Positions 58,762-64,000 of a DNA stretch of 64,000 nucleotides are shown in pieces. How positions within the stretch are numbered: the first letter of the stretch is position 1; every line of letters begins with the position of its first letter. The position numbers and the translations under genes are program-made. The notes beneath the pieces are model-generated. The model had not been told where the DNA came from. It saw only the letters and a program-made list of their open reading frames with translations, and ran no database searches. Source of the stretch: Acanthochlamys bracteata (lineage: Eukaryota > Streptophyta > Magnoliopsida > Pandanales > Velloziaceae); the NCBI GenBank assembly GCA_019914995.1, contig CM034127.1:13862269-13926268 (forward strand), read 5' to 3'.

Positions 58762-61223
58762 CTATGTCAACTTATCTAATTTGGTGTACTTCCTGAGCGA
58801 AGTAAACTTCAGAACTTTGAACCACCGCCTGCGAAGGTGTAGTCTCTTTACCCTAATTCGTGAGCGAATCCTCTTAACTTGATTGGAGAGGGCTGCACAG
58901 CGTTTCTTTAGGACCTTCAACTTCATTAATTTCCATAAGGGCTCACTACCTGCATTATTTGAGTTGGTCATTAATAATGGAAATGGACTTTGCTTTTGTT
59001 GTTTAGTGTAGAGTCTTTTAACATTGCATTTTCACCTCAACATAGGGTATTTTGCTAGGAACGTTGCATGGAGTTCGATCATTTGGTTGTTCTAAAAGCA
59101 AGTTATATGGTACTGACTCGCACTCTCTTTAAATCACTAGTATCTCCTTAGGTCGTCTACAAATATGGTTGCATTTTCTGTTTTATTTATCTTGAGACTT
59201 CCCATGATTCTTATATATTTTTGGTGACTCGAATTGCCCCACTAACTAAAGCAGAAATAGTGACTGCTCAGGCAAGCTTCCAGATTTACTGTATAGAAGA
59301 TTGCAGTTTCATTGTAAACTGATGACGCAGAGTACTTCAGTTACTTACTTCTCTTGACCTGTTTATTCTCCTGAGCTCCTTTTATCTTTGTTTTCTCCAG
59401 CATCTACAAGTAGGAGAAACAAGGTCACTTGTCCTATTGAAATCCAAAAAGTAGTATTTCACATAGAAGAGCTTTTTGTATGTTGTTTCGAGCATATCTT
59501 TTAGTCGATTTCTCTAACTATGCATAATTTGATTTTTGGCGAGTTCGATTGTGGTAATCTAATAAAGAAATGGTGTATCACCTTAACAAGGCTTTGCGTA
59601 TGCTGATCTATGTTTCTTCGGATCAATCCTCTGGTACACTGATAATAGTTCTGTTAGATATAAAGAAATGTAATGTGTACCAATTTGTTCGTACAAATAA
59701 CAGACCTTTACGTAGTACTTGACATATGCACTGAAATTGAGTAGAGTCCAAAAAGTCCTATCCAGTTTTGCACCTTGGACATGAGTTGACAAAATATCTG
59801 CATAATCATTGGACTGAAATGCTTAGAACATAAGTAACCAAATGGTCTATAGAATCAATGCATCAGAAACTAAGAAAAGAAAGTCGTTTCCACCAAAAGA
59901 CACAAATCCTCCATTTGTGGTTAGATGCTCAAAGGACTCCCCCCTCAGCTCTTGAGGAGGAATAGGTGACCATGTGCACCTTGGCACTTTAGAATTTGCT
60001 GCTAAATTTCCCACATCCATGAGTTCCTGCTTAGAAGTATGTAGTGTGTGTAAGCTGTGTATGCCAGACTGTTACAATGGACGACTTACATAGGAAAGCA
60101 AGAAGTTACCTGAAAGAATGAAGTTGCGATGACCATATCTGTATCATCTTTGAAACGTATTGGAAATATTGCAGTGACCTTTTCTGGCTGCAAGACGTTA
60201 TTGATGTCAATGACCTTTTTTGTAAAACTTGTATACTCGATTCCATTTGTTAATTTCGGATTATGTAGATTGGCAAAGCATACCTTTCTGAAAATGAAAA
60301 ATGGTTCTTGTGGATGGTACACAAGTTTGATGGGCTTATGGTCTCTATTACTTATGTCCTCAGAGCCAAGATTCCACAGGATATTTTTCATTTGTGAATT
60401 CAATATTACTGATCGCAGTGATGAAATCAGGGTAATAGCCCTCATACATTCCTCTGAAAATATAAAGAATAATTTATTTGCCAAAGTTCATGTTAACTTA
60501 GATGACCAACAAATCATACATACATAATTAAATTCTGGACTGCTTAATAATAGCTGAACATTTGTGTGCCTATATTAGATAAAAATATGATGTACCTTTA
60601 TTTTTTGGAAGTTTTGTGAAGTCGAGTTTTAGGGTTAGCATGAAACCTTCTTCAGGTGGTTCAACAACTTCTGCAAGATCAAAATAGATCCTGTTGACAT
60701 CCACTAACGTTGAACTTGGAAGATGAGTGACCTCTTGTGACAATGGTGGTGTTGACAATGATAAGTAAATCAGCTTGTCATCTGATGCTGAAGCCTGTAG
60801 GAAGCTTGAAGTGAAAACTCAACTTAGCACATTCATGCGTTATTATGACTTGTGAAAATCTTCCTTTTTAGTCGTCTGTTATGTATTGTTTCTTTGTTAT
60901 CATGTGTCCTGGCATAGTTAATGGAGCAGATGTAGCAGGTTGTTGCATTATGAGTACCTTGACATGATATTGAACTGAGCCGAATTCGTGCAAGTTTTGA
61001 TCAACATGTGTGGGCGTTTCTGCACTGTCATCAACAAAACTCTTAATGTTTAGTTTTAAAGCATAAAGTTCCGTAATAAACTAGTTGTCAAGGAAATGAC
61101 TAACAAGGTTCTATGTTTAATTTTTCTGCAGAAACTAGCTTTTGCTCTAATGTAGAAGACTGACCTGTGAAATTTGCTCAGAATGGCCAGCAATACAGGA
61201 GATGATGTGCCGAAACAAGCCAT
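58762..61223 (-). CDS. ARPC2B: Actin-related protein 2/3 complex subunit 2, plant ARPC2B-type
   Basis: Ten exons, 61223-61165, 61024-60958, 60794-60596, 60453-60284, 60187-60110, 60026-59894, 59797-59706, 59638-59582, 59403-59349 and 58949-58762, join in frame to 365 residues. ARPC2 (p34) and ARPC4 form the core of the Arp2/3 complex, which nucleates branched actin. Recognisable blocks are MACFGTSSPVLLAIL, VDQNLHEFGSVQYHV, EVVEPPEEGFMLTLKLDF, HKPIKLVYHPQEPFF, KVTAIFPIRFKDDTDMVIAT and the C-terminal helix segment FSAYVKYYVK. The sequence is diverged from ARPC2A and carries an extra basic tail of about 80 residues (KRCAALSNQVKRIRSRIRVK, LRRRWFKVLKF), as in the plant ARPC2B branch. Length also fits ARPC2B (about 370), not ARPC2A (about 320). 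Confidence 0.88.
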
Positions 61224-61740
61224 TTGCATACTGGGCCTTCAGAGTTGACAGAAGAGTTTTATTGAAAGAGCAGTCTTTGGTTTGTCGTTTGAGGTTGCAG
61301 ACCTGTTAAAGGGAATTGTGAGGCTTCTTATCTCACAACTGTTGAGAATAAACTCAAATGGGTCCCTTGTTAGAAATCATGTTGTCTTTGTTTGAAGCAA
61401 GAACCATTCAGTTTCACTTGCTTAGGATATACTCGACAATCATTGTAGCTGACAAGATGTAGTGGGTGGCCATTGCAGATGATTGGAGATAAAACAATCA
61501 AGAGTTCAAAAAGTTTTGTTGCTGTGATGAAAAGCAATGTGGCCTATTGCATATTCTACTCTACTAGCAAGTGCATATCAAGGAACTTGGTAATGTAATC
61601 CACTATCTAAGAGGAAGAGGTATGCTTGAAGAAGCATATACTGCCGTACAACTCATTCATACAACATTTTGCATAAATATTTAAGTCTGCTACTACAGCA
61701 TCATCACTCAGGAAACATCAAGACAGAAGACATTTGCTCC
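61224..61740. other. ARPC2 promoter and BARD1 3' UTR
   Basis: About 517 bases between two same-strand genes. BARD1 stops at 61741 and its 3' UTR must lie here, close to the ARPC2 leader. No further feature. Confidence 0.5.
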
Positions 61741-63950
61741 TCAATTTTCAGGCAAACTGCACACAGCAACTGTGTCTAAAATCCATATATGAGGAATGGT
61801 TTTAACAGCACCTATCTTAGCTGCAACAGCTTCAGCTTCATCAGTTCTCTTCTTTATAACACCTGGGAGATCATCTGGGTCACAACCTTGTGGAGGATCC
61901 ATACTGTACACAACATAAATCTTCTGACTAGTGTGCTTTGAGTTCTTGTCTTCAAAACATTTCAAGTCAGGTTTCTGGAGCATAGAACCACCGCCTCCTG
62001 CAATCAGATTCTCAAGATAGTCCTTATAGTAGGGCATGTAGTACCCGCTCAAGTAAAAACTCAATCCACTGAACAGCTTAGCCTCCTGAAAGAGAAGTCA
62101 CCAAGACATTTGAGCACAGAAAAATCAACAGGGTATACTACTTAATTCATTACATGATTTTTTTTTGGTATATGTACCTTCTTTATGGCTCTTATCCTAC
62201 CGTTTTTGGGTCCTCCAAAGCAACCATGAATGTCATGCTCGATCTCATACGGTTCTTCTGGAACAAGGTTTGCAGCTTCCAAACAAGCTTTAACCCCTGC
62301 ATATAAGAAATGTTACATCCACACTGCAACATATTATACGGCTACTGAAAAATGAGAGAAGTATATGAAAACAAATAACTGCTGTGAGGTCACTAACAAT
62401 CGATTTTCAGTATCCATTTTCCTTTCAGAATTCCCATGAGGAATTTGAATGATCTGGTACAGCCACCATATTCATCAGTAGATGCAATAACATGGGTAAC
62501 GTTTTCCTTCCAACCGTTTTCTAATCTTGCACCAATCAGGTTTGCAAACTCTTGCATAAATTCCTGTAAATCAATAAAGAAAATCAAAGGTGAGAAGGAG
62601 CTCTATCGGTAGTAGTATCGGTAGGCCAAATCGACTTTTTTCTTAGGATGTATTTCAAGCACACTCAACAAGATCACCTTGTCTTCTGAGGAGAGAAAAG
62701 ATCCACATAGAACCGGTCTACTGCTTGTTTTAGGTGATACATCTTGCTCTGCTGTCTCATAGTTTTCGTCTGAGTTTGGCTCTAAAGCCCTACAGAAACA
62801 ATGTTTTCAAAGTCAAAAAGATAAAATACAAGCTATACTAAACGGAAGCATTAGAGGTAAAAAAGAGTTTTATGGATACTTCAAGATGTAATCAGCAAAT
62901 GCTTACATTTCATCTGATGACGAACTGTTGGTCTTAAGCTTCTTTTTCTTGCGCGATTTCTCAAATGGCAACTTATTTGATGAATGAGTTGGACATAGAA
63001 CAACAAAATTATCCTGTATGTAACAAAAAAGAATATTTTATGTTAAGTCCAATAGCTGAGTCCGCTTTCATGCAAGTCTCAGGTCTTAACAAAAGTTGTA
63101 TCCACTAGATGTTTTCTAATAAACGTACTTACATAGTCCCATCGACACTTCGGAACCTCAAATGCACAAGGAACATGAAAGCTCCTTCTGCAACTTCTGA
63201 CATAGCAACCAAGAGCAGCACCCTTCTTTCCACATTGACTGCACTTAATCTTTGCAGCTCTTGAAACTTCAGCTGTCAAATTCATTGCAGTATCACCTTC
63301 AAAATATACTTGAGGCGCCCTGCAACAAACGGTGGTATATCACTAATCTATGGATATTATTGTATCGTAATATTGGATTGTATCATAATATGGATAAAAC
63401 AAGTTTAACCGACCATTCAATACACTTCTGGTGAACATGCTCAACATTTGACTGAAACACTTCAGCACCAAAAATTGGAGTACCATTAAGATAGTGCAGC
63501 ATTTGGCCAGACGCCTGAATAAATGACGAGGAAAAAACTTTCAGTAATTCCTTTCGCAGGTAAGAAAGCTTGGCTAGTATACTTTTGTATATTCTATATC
63601 AGGTTTCTGTGGAACTAGGGCTACAGTGAAGCTGACATTGGCCAAAGCAAGAATACTGTAAATATTAGGATATAAGCTTCCACCTGAGTATCTCTAGAGG
63701 AATGGCAGAATGCACATTCCATCACAGAAGTGCCTGAGCTGTACAAAAGATGCAGTTGCCTATCTTCATGTTGTGCCTTTGAATTGACTCCAGTAACATC
63801 CTCGCAAGTGCTATCACTTTTAAGATTCACAAGATTAGACTCACTGTCCAGTTTGTGTCGTTGTGGTTCTTGATCTTCCATGTTCTTTGGTTCACTGCAT
63901 GCATGCTGTCCATCTTTAGGTAATTCTTCCTCCAGGCTTCTCTTGTTCTT
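61741..63950 (-). CDS. BARD1: BARD1/ROW1-like protein: ePHD and tandem BRCT (partial, 5' end outside window)
   Basis: Eight exons, 63950-63684, 63514-63414, 63319-63133, 63013-62907, 62789-62678, 62563-62398, 62296-62178 and 62085-61741, join in frame to 467 residues. The N-terminal RING part lies beyond the window end. An extended PHD finger spans CAFCHSS, HVHQKCIEWAP, KIKCSQCGKKGAALGCYVRS, CRRSFHVPCAFEVPKCRWDY and LCPTHSSNKLP. Two BRCT repeats follow: FANLIGARLENGW, THVIAS, GILKGKWILKIDWVKACLEA; then KLFSGLSFYLSGYY, IAGGGG and HIWILDTVAV. The VVYSMDPPQGC segment recalls Arabidopsis BARD1/ROW1 more than BRCA1. Plant BARD1 works with BRCA1 in homologous recombination and restrains WUSCHEL transcription. 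BRCA1 itself remains possible, since both share this layout. Confidence 0.87.
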
Positions 63951-64000
63951 CTGAACAAAGAATTAGGTCAAACGCAAGAGCTAGCAAGGGTATTTCAAAA

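Overview
The window is nuclear DNA of a flowering plant, most likely a eudicot. Genes are split by short AT-rich introns with GT-AG borders. Intergenic DNA is very AT-rich, and the genes include plant-only families: NPF transporters, CER1, RALF, the plastid pseudouridine synthase SVR1, a plant-type BARD1 and an ARPC2 with a basic tail. I rebuilt exon structures by hand from splice borders, reading-frame continuity and remembered family sequences. No search was run.

Layout, left to right: the 3' end of an unidentified plus-strand gene (1-282); a two-RRM glycine-rich hnRNP (3597-5606, -); two tandem NPF5-type transporter genes (6824-9007 and 13788-16206, -) with a gutted BTAF1/MOT1 pseudogene and a small inverted-repeat element between them (11297-13671); a peroxisomal 4-coumarate:CoA ligase-like gene (19259-22940, -). 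Next comes a rearranged glyoxalase I locus: a dead copy of its promoter plus exon 1 (23863-24198), about 4.1 kb of PIF/Harbinger-derived DNA (24199-28282), then a second promoter plus exon 1 copy joined to the intact gene (28351-31381, +). After it lie a small conserved plant protein (32618-34260, -) divergent from a plastid-type unknown (35040-37472, +), SVR1 (37883-43212, +), a RALF peptide with an odd tail (44945-45226, -), CER1 (46680-52186, -), a poorly supported gene (55554-57617, -), ARPC2B (58762-61223, -) and the C-terminal two thirds of BARD1 (61741-63950, -, cut by the window end).

The genes do not form a single pathway. They are ordinary housekeeping and metabolic genes: RNA binding, solute transport, peroxisomal acyl activation, methylglyoxal detoxification, plastid rRNA modification, cuticular alkane synthesis, actin nucleation and DNA repair. 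The most notable features are structural: the glyoxalase promoter/exon 1 duplication around a Harbinger insertion, the BTAF1 fragment that keeps both gene ends but lacks the middle, several local direct duplications, and the RALF with a 25-residue acidic extension. I found no convincing undescribed system.
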